Shown here in pieces: positions 1-4,959 of a stretch of 6,064 bases of DNA; within the stretch, counting starts at the first letter, position 1; the number at the start of each line of letters is the position of its first letter. Made by a program: the position numbers and the translations under genes. The notes under the pieces are model-generated. The model did no database searches. It was given only the letters and a program-made list of their open reading frames with translations, and was not told where the DNA came from. Source of the DNA: Bacillota bacterium (GTDB lineage Bacteria; Bacillota; Sulfobacillia; JAJZIM01; JAJZBP01); the NCBI GenBank assembly GCA_021798855.1, contig JAJZBP010000128.1, forward strand, positions 1 through 6,064, given 5' to 3'.

Positions 1-227
1 GGATGGCCGGGGAACTTTCGGCCATTCTGGGGCACGTGGAAAAACTGGCGGAACTGGACACCGAAGGGGTGGACGCTGATTTCTCCGTCTTGCCGGGGAT
101 TCCCTGTCGCCTCCGTGACGACCAGGTCCACGAACCTCACCACCGCCACCCGCGGGAGGACATGCTGGCCAACGCGCCGGCCACGGACGAGGGCTTTTTC
201 TTGGTTCCCAAGGTGGTTGACGTATAA
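1..227 (+). CDS. gatC: GatC, Asp/Glu-tRNA amidotransferase subunit C (5' end outside window)
   Basis: GatC is the small subunit of the GatCAB amidotransferase, which converts Glu-tRNA(Gln) and/or Asp-tRNA(Asn) to the amidated forms in the cytoplasm; it wraps around GatA and stabilises the complex. The visible part carries the family signature GELSAILGHVEKLAELDTEGV, then VLP, LRDDQV and PREDMLANAP, and ends with EGFFLVPKVV. Family members normally have roughly 25-30 residues before the LSAIL segment, so the ATG at position 3 is probably internal and the real start lies upstream of base 1. The middle (VLPGIPCRLRDDQVHEPHHRH) is about four residues longer and more His-rich than usual, but the frame is continuous on both sides. 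It is followed by gatA, as expected, but 211 bp away instead of almost touching. Identification is secure; the true start cannot be seen. Confidence 0.93.
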   Translation, partial: MAGELSAILGHVEKLAELDTEGVDADFSVLPGIPCRLRDDQVHEPHHRHPREDMLANAPATDEGFFLVPKVVDV

Positions 228-402
228 AGGCCGCTGAAAAAGGCTCGCATCTAGCGTTGTTGGCGACGTCACTCGCCGTCCGCCGCGCTTTGCGCGGTGG
301 CCCCGGTTTACGGGGAGGTAGGGACTCCAATGAGTACCAGGGAGTACGCTTCACGGTTTCGCTCCTTGCCGCCTTGCATCTGGACTTTTTTGAGCGGTCT
401 CG
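228..402. repeat. Inverted-repeat, hairpin-rich intergenic element between gatC and gatA
   Basis: The spacer starts right after the gatC stop and has related ends. The left end reads GGCCGCTGAAAAAGG (229-243) and the reverse complement of the right end reads AGACCGCTCAAAAAAG, so both share CCGCT-N-AAAAA. Inside are a stem CCGCCGCGC/GCGCGGTGG with a TTT loop (280-300, 9 pairs including one G-T), directly followed by CCCCG/CGGGG (301-315), and a central GTAC-(6)-GTAC (334-347). The right arm CTTGCATCTGGACTTTTTTGAGCGG (374-397) resembles the ends of REP-like intergenic repeats seen in many copies in some bacterial genomes. That resemblance is from memory and is not proven here. The 60-codon open frame across it (257-439) has no family character and looks accidental. 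Confidence 0.62.
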
Positions 403-438
403 GATAAAAAGAAGACTTTTCGGAAGGAAGATATTTTA

Positions 439-1905
439 ATGAAGGAACTGCTGCAGTTATCCGCCGCTCGCCTCTGGGAGGCGCTGGAAGAGGGGGAGCT
501 ATCCGCCGCCGAGGCCGTGGGAGCCTACCTTGACCGGATTGACGAAGTCAACCCCAACATACACGCGTACCTGACCGTCCGGGAAGAGGTCATGGACGAG
601 GCGCGGGAGGTGGACCGGCGGCGGGCGGCGGGGGAGGAATTGCCCCTGCTGGCGGGGGTGCCGGTGGCCATCAAGGACAACCTTTCGACGCGCGGGGTGC
701 GCACGACCTGCGCCTCGCGGATGCTGGAGAATTACGTGCCGCCCTACGACGCCACGGTGGTGGAGAAGCTCCGCGACGCGGGGGCCCTCCAACTGGGGAA
801 GACCAACCTGGACGAGTTCGCCATGGGGTCGTCCTCGGAGAACTCCTATTTCGGGCCGACGCGCAACCCGTGGGACTTGCGAAGGGTGCCGGGCGGCTCC
901 AGTTCCGGCTCGGCGGCGGCGGTCGCGGCGGGTCTGGCCCCCTGGGCGCTCGGCTCGGACACCGGCGGCTCCATCCGGCAGCCGGCGTCTTTTTGCGGCA
1001 TCGTCGGGTTGAAGCCGACCTACGGGCGGGTCAGCCGCTGGGGTCTCGTGGCCTTCGCCTCCTCCCTGGACCAGGTCGGCCCCCTGACCCGTGACGTGCG
1101 CGACTGCGCCCTGCTGCTGGAGGTCATCAGCGGCCAGGACGACCGGGACGCCACCTCGGCGGCGGTGGCCGTGCCCCGTTACCAAGACTACCTGGGCAAG
1201 GGCGTCCGGGGTCTGGTGGCCGGGGTGCCCAAGGAATACTTCGGGCCGGGGGTGGACCCGGGGGTGCGCTGGGTGGTTGAGGCGGCTATCGCCGCGTTGG
1301 GGCGGGAAGGCGTCCGCGTGGAAGAAGTTTCCCTCCCGCACAGCGAATACGCGCTTTCGACGTATTACATAGTCGCCCCGGCCGAGGCCTCGGCCAATCT
1401 GGCCCGTTACGACGGGGTGCGTTACGGCTTCCGGGCGGCGGGGGCGGAAAACGAGGACCTGGTCACTTTTTATTCCCGCAACCGCAGCCAGGGCTTCGGG
1501 GCGGAGGTCAAGCGGCGCATAATGCTTGGTACTTACGTCCTGTCGGCGGGCTATTACGACGCCTATTATTTGAAGGCTCAGAAGGTGCGGTCCCTTTTGC
1601 GCCGGGACTTCGAGGAGGCCTTTCAGACCTGCGACTTCTTGGTGGGGCCGACCTCGCCCACGGTGGCCTTCCCGCTGGGGGAACGCTCGGACGATCCCTG
1701 GAGCATGTACCTGGCCGACGTCCTCACCGTGCCGGTCAACCTGGTCGGCGTGCCGGCTCTTTCGCTGCCGGTGGGACTCTCCGCCGGTTTGCCGGTGGGC
1801 CTGCAGATCATCGGCAAGCCCTTCGACGAAGGGACGCTGTTGCGGGTGGGCCGGGCGGTGGAGGAACTGGGCCTTTTCAAGCCAGTGGTGGTGGGGGGAG
1901 CGTAG
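439..1905 (+). CDS. gatA: GatA, Asp/Glu-tRNA amidotransferase subunit A (amidase)
   Basis: GatA is the catalytic amidase of GatCAB: it hydrolyses glutamine (or asparagine) and passes the ammonia to the tRNA-bound Glu/Asp activated on GatB. The 488-aa protein has the usual length. The amidase-signature triad is complete: Lys79 (GVPVAIKDN), cis-Ser154 in PGGSSSGSAAAVAAG (151-165) and nucleophile Ser178 in GSDTGGSIRQPA (172-183). These are the same positions as in the well-studied Staphylococcus aureus enzyme. The substrate-channel segment around KTNLDEFAMGSSSENS (121-136) is also present, and the C-terminus has the typical NLVGVPALSLPVG and GLPVGLQIIG stretches. The ATG at 439 is preceded by a good ribosome site, GGAAGGAAG (422-430), 8 nt away. 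gatB, the usual next gene, is not present in this window; a DUF433 gene follows after 34 bp. The gene is GC-rich and looks intact. Confidence 0.98.
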   Translation: MKELLQLSAARLWEALEEGELSAAEAVGAYLDRIDEVNPNIHAYLTVREEVMDEAREVDRRRAAGEELPLLAGVPVAIKDNLSTRGVRTTCASRMLENYVPPYDATVVEKLRDAGALQLGKTNLDEFAMGSSSENSYFGPTRNPWDLRRVPGGSSSGSAAAVAAGLAPWALGSDTGGSIRQPASFCGIVGLKPTYGRVSRWGLVAFASSLDQVGPLTRDVRDCALLLEVISGQDDRDATSAAVAVPRYQDYLGKGVRGLVAGVPKEYFGPGVDPGVRWVVEAAIAALGREGVRVEEVSLPHSEYALSTYYIVAPAEASANLARYDGVRYGFRAAGAENEDLVTFYSRNRSQGFGAEVKRRIMLGTYVLSAGYYDAYYLKAQKVRSLLRRDFEEAFQTCDFLVGPTSPTVAFPLGERSDDPWSMYLADVLTVPVNLVGVPALSLPVGLSAGLPVGLQIIGKPFDEGTLLRVGRAVEELGLFKPVVVGGA

Positions 1906-1939
1906 GGGGGAGCGGGACGCCCCGAAGGAGGCATGGGAA

Positions 1940-2197
1940 ATGCCAGCCGGCGAAGAACGTATCGTTGTCGATCCGGAAATCATGGCTGGAAAACCGGTGG
2001 TGAAAGGCACCCGAATCACCGTTGAAGTGATCTTGAAAAGACTGGCCCAAGACGTGGATGTTGCTTCATTGTTGGAAGCCTATCCCCGCCTGAGCCAGGA
2101 AGATATTGAGGCCTGCCTGCCCAAAAGCCGAAAACCGAGGCGCGGCCTGGGTAGGCGGCAGGGGGTCCGATTGGTGAGGGCGTGGCGGGGTCTTTGA
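1940..2197 (+). CDS. DUF433-family antitoxin-like protein with diverged C-terminus
   Basis: This 85-aa protein has a clear DUF433 domain at residues 7-60: RIVVDPEIMAGKPVVKGTRI, then a predicted helix-turn-helix running through YPRLSQEDIEACL. DUF433 proteins are small winged-helix-like proteins, often the antitoxin of a pair with a PIN-like (DUF5615) toxin. The ATG at 1940 has an excellent Shine-Dalgarno, GAAGGAGG (1924-1931), 8 nt upstream. Homology stops at Leu60. In the family the next residues usually continue a helix (AL.YA-type); here the last 25 residues are a basic, low-complexity tail (PKSRKPRRGLGRRQG...), as if the gene had been joined to other DNA near 2120. No DUF5615 toxin is visible next to it. 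It lies 34 bp after gatA and 16 bp before the DUF5397-like gene, so it could be co-transcribed with both. The family assignment is strong; activity as an antitoxin is inference. Confidence 0.85.
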   Translation: MPAGEERIVVDPEIMAGKPVVKGTRITVEVILKRLAQDVDVASLLEAYPRLSQEDIEACLPKSRKPRRGLGRRQGVRLVRAWRGL

Positions 2198-2213
2198 CGG
2201 GGGGAACGATACC

Positions 2214-2414
2214 ATGCCCAGCATCATTTCGCCGCCGACGGTTCCGGTGGGGACCATCAAGACGTTCGGGGCATTTGGTCCCAAGTACCAAGTTGGGGAG
2301 CCGATGGGGCAGTTGGCGGACGGGGACTGGATAATCCGGGTTACCCTCGTTGAAACTGATGAAAAGGCAGAGTATCCCTGCACCCAATTGATCAAGGATC
2401 CGGACGCCGAGTAA
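2214..2414 (+). CDS. DUF5397-like small protein, probable partner/antitoxin of VapD
   Basis: A 66-aa acidic protein beginning MPSIISPPTVPVGTIKTFG and continuing FGPKYQVGEPMGQLADGDW, with a C-terminal half containing VTLVETDEKAEY and a DPDAE end. It matches my memory of DUF5397, a family of small proteins of unknown function (G-x-I-x-x-F-G-x-F-G-P-x-Y core, DGDW, ETxExxEY). Its stop codon overlaps the start of the VapD-like gene (TAATG, 2412-2416). Such coupling is typical of antitoxin-toxin pairs, and VapD toxins are known to be paired with a small upstream antitoxin (VapX in Haemophilus). The antitoxin role is therefore inferred from position. The start at 2214 is preceded by GGGGGGAA (about 8 nt). 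The first 33 codons occur again at 4960-5058, which supports this reading frame and start. It appears intact although its likely toxin partner is broken. Confidence 0.75.
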   Translation: MPSIISPPTVPVGTIKTFGAFGPKYQVGEPMGQLADGDWIIRVTLVETDEKAEYPCTQLIKDPDAE

Positions 2415-2661
2415 TGTTCGCGGTGGCCTTTGACTTGGCGGTGGCCGAAACGATTAAGCACCACCCAAAAGGCGTTGCGCAAAGCTTGTACGGATTGCGC
2501 TTCGATTCTGGGTGCGCATGATTTTCGCCGTGTGCAAGGGAGCCTTTTCGTTACCGAAAAAGAAGACAGGCCCGTCTGTTTCGTGCCGTTGAAGCTTTAC
2601 GTTCTCAAGAATGGCTTCCCAAGTCGGTTCGGGATATCCGGGCTTTGGGGTATTCACTTAG
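2414..2661 (+). pseudogene. vapD: VapD-like endoribonuclease, broken by frameshifts
   Basis: VapD is a Cas2-like, ferredoxin-fold endoribonuclease of about 90-95 residues. Its segments are present here in order but in different frames. From 2414: MFAVAFDLAVAETIKHHPKG, continuing to VAQS, with Asp7 of the conserved N-terminal FDL. Then in the +1 frame from about 2487: TDCASILGAHDFRRVQGSLF, then VTEKED ending at 2567. Then back in the first frame from 2570: ARLFRAVEALRSQEW, LPKSVRDIRA ending at 2644. The first junction is one extra base around 2483-2489; the second fits a lost base in a Met codon (AG for ATG at 2568-2569). After RDIRA the usual C-terminal 15-20 residues are not recognisable; a further one-base loss would give FGVFT and stop at 2659-2661. 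Read literally, the first frame stops at 2519-2521 after 35 codons. It overlaps the DUF5397-like stop (TAATG). Inactivation is likely unless the indels are sequencing errors. Confidence 0.82.
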
Positions 2662-2673
2662 ACGGAGTATAAT
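2645..2673 (+). promoter_or_regulatory. Possible sigmaA-type promoter (perfect -10)
   Basis: A perfect TATAAT (2668-2673) lies 17 bp after TTGGGG (2645-2650), which matches only three of six -35 positions. It sits at the end of the broken vapD gene and points towards the structured, gene-free region with the palindrome at 2739-2843. No coding sequence with a ribosome site follows it, so if it is active the product would be a non-coding transcript. Confidence 0.3.
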
Positions 2674-2738
2674 GGGAGCATGGCCGCGTCACTGTTGGGT
2701 GGAATGCACCATCCCCGGTCGCTGGGGGAGTTTCAAGC

Positions 2739-2843
2739 GGAGTGGGGCATGGGCGGGGGGAATTTGGCCCTGGGGACTGCCGCCCTCTTGTGTGGAAGGG
2801 CGGCAGTCCTCCCGGCCATACTCCATCCCCCCACACCCACTCC
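2739..2843. repeat. 105-bp imperfect palindrome with perfect 13-bp core stem
   Basis: The core is a perfect 13-bp inverted repeat, GGACTGCCGCCCT (2774-2786) and AGGGCGGCAGTCC (2797-2809), around a 10-nt loop. The symmetry continues outward, with interruptions (TTTGGCCCTGG against the complement of CCCGGCCATA), to a perfect outer 8-bp match GGAGTGGG (2739-2746) and CCCACTCC (2836-2843). Both arms are 47-48 nt around one centre, so this is a single long hairpin rather than several chance stems. No T run follows on either strand, which argues against a simple intrinsic terminator. It could be a mobile hairpin repeat or the body of a structured RNA. Confidence 0.7.
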
Positions 2844-2896
2844 ATTTGCGAGAGTGGCCAGGAATATCAACTGTTTTCCTTGTATTTTTTGTTGGT

Positions 2897-2915
2897 GGGC
2901 CTGTCGGCCCGTTTT
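2897..2915 (+). terminator. Weak terminator-like hairpin
   Basis: GGGCC (2897-2901), TGTC loop, GGCCC (2906-2910), followed by GTTTT. The stem is only 5 bp and the T run short, so termination would be inefficient. It lies downstream of the long palindrome and could end a transcript from the promoter candidate at 2645-2673. Confidence 0.25.
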
Positions 2916-3110
2916 CCGGAGAAACTCCTTATTCTTCAGGGCCTTTTTGCCCCTCTCCGACTGATCCTGCCATCATAACCCCAAACTCTTGGGACACGGG
3001 TTCACCGAATGCTTACGCTTGCGAAGCGTGGATCGCCATGAGTCCCTAATCACGGACGGAAACCGGTGGTAATAAGCATACGGATTCTTGCTGAAATGAT
3101 GTTATCATGC

Positions 3111-3557
3111 TTAACCGTTTTTGCTGTCCAGAACCAGCCCGGCGTAAATTTTTTTGACTGCTTCCGTGATGGTCACGGCCACATTCAAGGCTTCCTTGGC
3201 GTCATCGGACGTAAAGGATTTTCCCGGTGCCACCCCGTGCGTCCTCTCCCCCCGCGGGGTGTAACGGGTTCCGATATAGTAGGCGTCCAAAGTCCGCGCG
3301 CTCGTCCGTAATTTGCTCAAATCCGGGAATCGCATGTAAAGGCCGTTGATCAGACCCGACGTGGAATGGGTGTCCGAAACATCCAAGCCGTGGGCTATGT
3401 ACACTCCTTTTAGAGCCACGTCGGCCGCCTGTTGGGCATAAAAGCACGCGGCCGAAGGCACGGCCTCCAAGCAGAGCTTCACGGCTTCCAGGTTCAATTC
3501 CGCCTGGGCAAGCCAGCCGGCGGCTTCCGACAACCTCTCCGACCCTTCCGCATTCAC
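3111..3557 (-). CDS. HEPN-domain protein of a HEPN-MNT toxin-antitoxin pair
   Basis: A 148-aa helical protein of the HEPN superfamily (PF05168-like). HEPN proteins are RNases or RNA-binding proteins; next to a MNT nucleotidyltransferase they are usually the toxin. Visible features, numbered from the chosen start: residues 8-37 form a helix typical of the family, then FYAQQAADVALKGVYIAHG (39-57), a TH motif at 63-64, and ALDAYYIGTRYTP-like text (TLDAYYIGTRYTP, 89-101). RGERTH (102-107) has the R-x4-H spacing of the HEPN catalytic motif, but I cannot tell whether it is in the right structural place. I chose the GTG at 3557 because it overlaps the stop of the upstream MNT gene as GTGA and has GGAG/AAGG sequences just upstream; an ATG at 3605 would add 16 residues without family character and overlap MNT by 52 bp. 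The gene seems intact. Confidence 0.85.
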   Translation of the reverse strand: MNAEGSERLSEAAGWLAQAELNLEAVKLCLEAVPSAACFYAQQAADVALKGVYIAHGLDVSDTHSTSGLINGLYMRFPDLSKLRTSARTLDAYYIGTRYTPRGERTHGVAPGKSFTSDDAKEALNVAVTITEAVKKIYAGLVLDSKNG

Positions 3558-3931
3558 TGCACCTTCACTCCCGCTCGCAATAGCTCCCGGGTGAAACTGG
3601 ACCATTCCGGGTGGGCCATTTCCGCGGGGGTCAACACCGCCAAGTCGACGGGAAACCGGGAATCAAGTTGCTCCAACAAAGGGATGGCCCGTTTTTGGTA
3701 GGGCAAGTTCGTTTCCATCACCGCGACCAGATCTATATCGCTGTCCAGGACTGTTCCCGTTTCGGTCACCCGCAACCTGACCCCATCCCTGGCCAGGGAA
3801 CCGAAGACCCAGACTTCCCCAGCCCCCAACCGCCGCAGATCTTCGGCCAAACGTTTGGCCTCCGCCCACATCTCGGCCACCAGCGATGTTCTTTCGGCCA
3901 CCAACGAATCCAGGTCCAAGTTGGGTAACAA
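3554..3931 (-). CDS. MNT-type nucleotidyltransferase, antitoxin partner of HEPN
   Basis: A 125-aa minimal nucleotidyltransferase of the DNA polymerase beta fold. The active-site elements are all seen: VFGSLAR (42-48), DSDIDL (63-68, Asp65 and Asp67) and a third acidic residue in VDLAVL (Asp96). In the studied HepT/MntA system the MNT enzyme neutralises the HEPN RNase by adding AMP groups to it; the same job is inferred here from the pairing. The stretch between GS and the first Asp is 20 residues, several longer than in compact MNT proteins (usually about 10-13), because of an insertion around VRLRVTETGTVL. The start is TTG at 3931: an AGGGGG site (3939-3944) lies 7 nt upstream and the frame is closed by a TAA just beyond it (3944-3946), so no longer start is possible. 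The next gene begins within the stop codon, showing an operon with tight coupling. Confidence 0.87.
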   Translation of the reverse strand: MLPNLDLDSLVAERTSLVAEMWAEAKRLAEDLRRLGAGEVWVFGSLARDGVRLRVTETGTVLDSDIDLVAVMETNLPYQKRAIPLLEQLDSRFPVDLAVLTPAEMAHPEWSSFTRELLRAGVKVQ

Positions 3932-4055
3932 CTTCCAGCCCCCTTATGGGCAAGTCAGTTTCGTTGGAAGAAGGAGTTCCCCTTCACGGTTAGGCGACCA
4001 CAATACTGGTTTCCAAAAAAACTCATGGTCACGTGTGCCGAAGGAGGCAATGCCG
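3932..4055. other. Spacer between the PIN gene and the MNT gene
   Basis: On the - strand this 124-bp spacer follows the PIN stop and precedes MNT. It contains the MNT ribosome site (AGGGGG, 3939-3944), a T7 run on the - strand (4014-4020 as A on +) without a strong stem before it, and a short inverted repeat GAAGG-(6)-CCTTC (3970-3985). I see no convincing -35/-10 pair, so the HEPN-MNT genes may be read through from the AbrB-PIN promoter or use an unrecognised promoter. Confidence 0.4.
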
Positions 4056-4502
4056 TCAGGCGATCCATTCGTCCAAGCAGATTAGCGGAATGATGTCTTT
4101 TGGAAGCCGGTGGTCATTGGTTACGAATGCGCCCGCGCCACATTCCAGGGCGGTGGCCAATTGGATGGCGTCCGGGGTGCGAACCGTTCGGTAATCCGCG
4201 CGGATGGCGGCAACCCGTTCGGCGATGGGTGCCTGCATGGGTACCAATTGCAAATGGGGGAAGTGGAGTAAAAGGGAACGGTACTGCTCGGCGATGCTCC
4301 CCTGTTGACGGCGAAGTGGCATAACCAGGGTTTCCGACAGGGACAGAATGGAGGTTACCGCCGTCAGTTTTCCTTTTTCGACGGAATCGAACACAGCTTT
4401 AACTGTTTTTTCCCAAGGACTTCCCTCGACCAGATATATGAAGCAACTTGAGTCAAGCGCGATTAGGGAATGGGACTCCAAGAAATGGCTTATTCCGGCC
4501 AT
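4056..4502 (-). CDS. PIN-domain RNase, VapC-type toxin
   Basis: A 148-aa PIN-domain protein. PIN toxins of the VapC type are Mg2+-dependent RNases that cut tRNA or rRNA. The acidic active-site residues are in place: Asp17 (LIALDSSCFIY), Glu57 (SLSETLV), Asp111 (RTPDAIQLATAL) and Asp130 (FVTNDHRL). It starts with ATG at 4502, inside the 3' end of the AbrB-type gene (13-bp overlap in another frame), with GGAGA about 11 nt upstream. Antitoxin first and toxin second with an overlap is the standard order of such modules. The gene is full length with no visible defect, so the module is probably active. Which RNA it cuts cannot be read from the sequence. Confidence 0.92.
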   Translation of the reverse strand: MAGISHFLESHSLIALDSSCFIYLVEGSPWEKTVKAVFDSVEKGKLTAVTSILSLSETLVMPLRRQQGSIAEQYRSLLLHFPHLQLVPMQAPIAERVAAIRADYRTVRTPDAIQLATALECGAGAFVTNDHRLPKDIIPLICLDEWIA

Positions 4503-4735
4503 GCATTTTGGTTCTCCGCGATTGCTTCCCGTACTCCGTCGGCATCGCGCCAGATCTCCCGCCCGAGCCGGGCCAATTCGTCGGTGTAACTGGAGATCAC
4601 GCGGACGGTGGCGCGGTTTTCGGGGTCAACCACCCATTCCAATACGGCGCCCTCTTTCACGCGCAGGGCTTTACGGACGGCAGGGGGAATTACCGTCTGA
4701 TAGCGTTTTCCGATACGACTGCGGCTAGCTGACAT
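4490..4735 (-). CDS. AbrB/MazE-type antitoxin (swapped-hairpin DNA-binding protein)
   Basis: An 81-aa protein with an N-terminal AbrB/SpoVT-like swapped-hairpin domain: SRIGKRYQTVIPPAVRKAL (6-24), with the GKR-x-Q-x-x-IP core, then VKEGAVLEWVV. The C-terminal half (TDELARLGREIWRDADGVRE) is predicted helical and is likely the part that binds and blocks the PIN toxin encoded next. In such modules the antitoxin dimer also binds its own promoter. The ATG at 4735 is preferred over an upstream ATG (4783) because AGGGGTGAT lies about 6-8 nt upstream, the AbrB fold begins there, and a strong promoter (4775-4803) overlaps the upstream alternative. It overlaps the toxin gene by 13 bp. Module type is clear; the target operator is inference. 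Confidence 0.9.
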   Translation of the reverse strand: MSASRSRIGKRYQTVIPPAVRKALRVKEGAVLEWVVDPENRATVRVISSYTDELARLGREIWRDADGVREAIAENQNAWPE

Positions 4736-4774
4736 AGAGGCATCACCCCTTCTGATCCAAATTATCCTACAGAA

Positions 4775-4803
4775 ACAATACACCCGTTAGATGAAAGTGT
4801 CAA
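4775..4803 (-). promoter_or_regulatory. Promoter of the AbrB-PIN operon
   Basis: Read on the - strand: a perfect -35 TTGACA (4798-4803), a 17-bp spacer and a -10 TATTGT (4775-4780, four of six). The start codon at 4735 is 39 bp further on. A second TGACA lies upstream (4810-4814), spaced 12 bp from the one in the -35 box; these direct repeats are candidate contacts for the antitoxin. Confidence 0.72.
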
Positions 4804-4898
4804 ATGATTGTCACAAGACCCCGCCGGTCTACGTGGCGTAAGAAATCATGCCTTTAATGTGGAGAGTGTATCGATGTGGACAAGCAATTTAATGAAGG

Positions 4899-4926
4899 TT
4901 GCGTCGGCCAAGTTGCCCTGTATAAT
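4899..4926 (+). promoter_or_regulatory. Promoter of the truncated DUF5397-like copy
   Basis: A perfect -10 TATAAT (4921-4926) with TTGCGT (4899-4904, matches the TTG of the consensus) 16 bp upstream. It stands 33 bp before the ATG at 4960, which has a strong ribosome site, AGGGAGG (4946-4952), 7 nt away. A conserved reading frame right behind these signals supports function. Confidence 0.5.
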
Positions 4927-4959
4927 AAAAAAGAGGATATTTTGCAGGGAGGATATTCC

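Larger units (their letters stand above)
2662..3110. other. Gene-free, highly structured intergenic region
   Basis: About 450 bp between the decayed vapD gene and the HEPN gene. The open frames here (for example the Trp- and Pro-rich + frame to 3049) have no ribosome site, no family likeness and biased composition, so I regard them as chance. The stretch holds the 105-bp palindrome at 2739-2843, a small hairpin with a short T run at 2897-2915, a hairpin ACGCTT-GCG-AAGCGT at 3015-3029, and three copies of ATGCTTA/TAAGCAT (3009-3015, 3073-3079 inverted, 3107-3113). I see no tRNA, rRNA or transposase remnant. Confidence 0.6.

Noticed and set aside
257..439. A 60-codon + frame in the gatC-gatA spacer
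   Set aside because: No ribosome site and a composition dictated by the hairpins; the spacer is better explained as a repeat element.
499..2019. A 506-codon open frame on the - strand opposite gatA
   Set aside because: It is fully antisense to a clearly conserved gatA, is Arg/His/Gly-rich and has no family likeness. Long antisense frames are common opposite GC-rich genes.
2239..2287. Conserved GGGACC...GGTCCC stem in both DUF5397-like copies
   Set aside because: The bases are explained by conserved codons of the GTIKTFGAFGPK segment; changes between copies are silent-site changes, with no compensating pair changes seen.
2066..2482. A 138-codon - frame opposite DUF433 and DUF5397
   Set aside because: It overlaps two recognisable + strand genes and has no recognisable domain; a matching antisense frame opposite the second DUF5397 copy just mirrors the repeat.
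2414..2661. Programmed ribosomal frameshifting in the VapD-like gene
   Set aside because: No slippery heptamer is seen at either junction, two shifts in opposite directions would be needed, and the C-terminus is missing; decay or sequencing error is simpler.
2645..3049. A 134-codon + frame after vapD
   Set aside because: Only the upstream continuation of this frame carries VapD residues; from 2645 on it is Trp/Pro/Gly-rich, without motif or ribosome site.
2662..3110. Transposase, integron attC or tRNA attachment site remnants
   Set aside because: No transposase-like peptide, no tRNA fragment and no attC core pair was found in this stretch.
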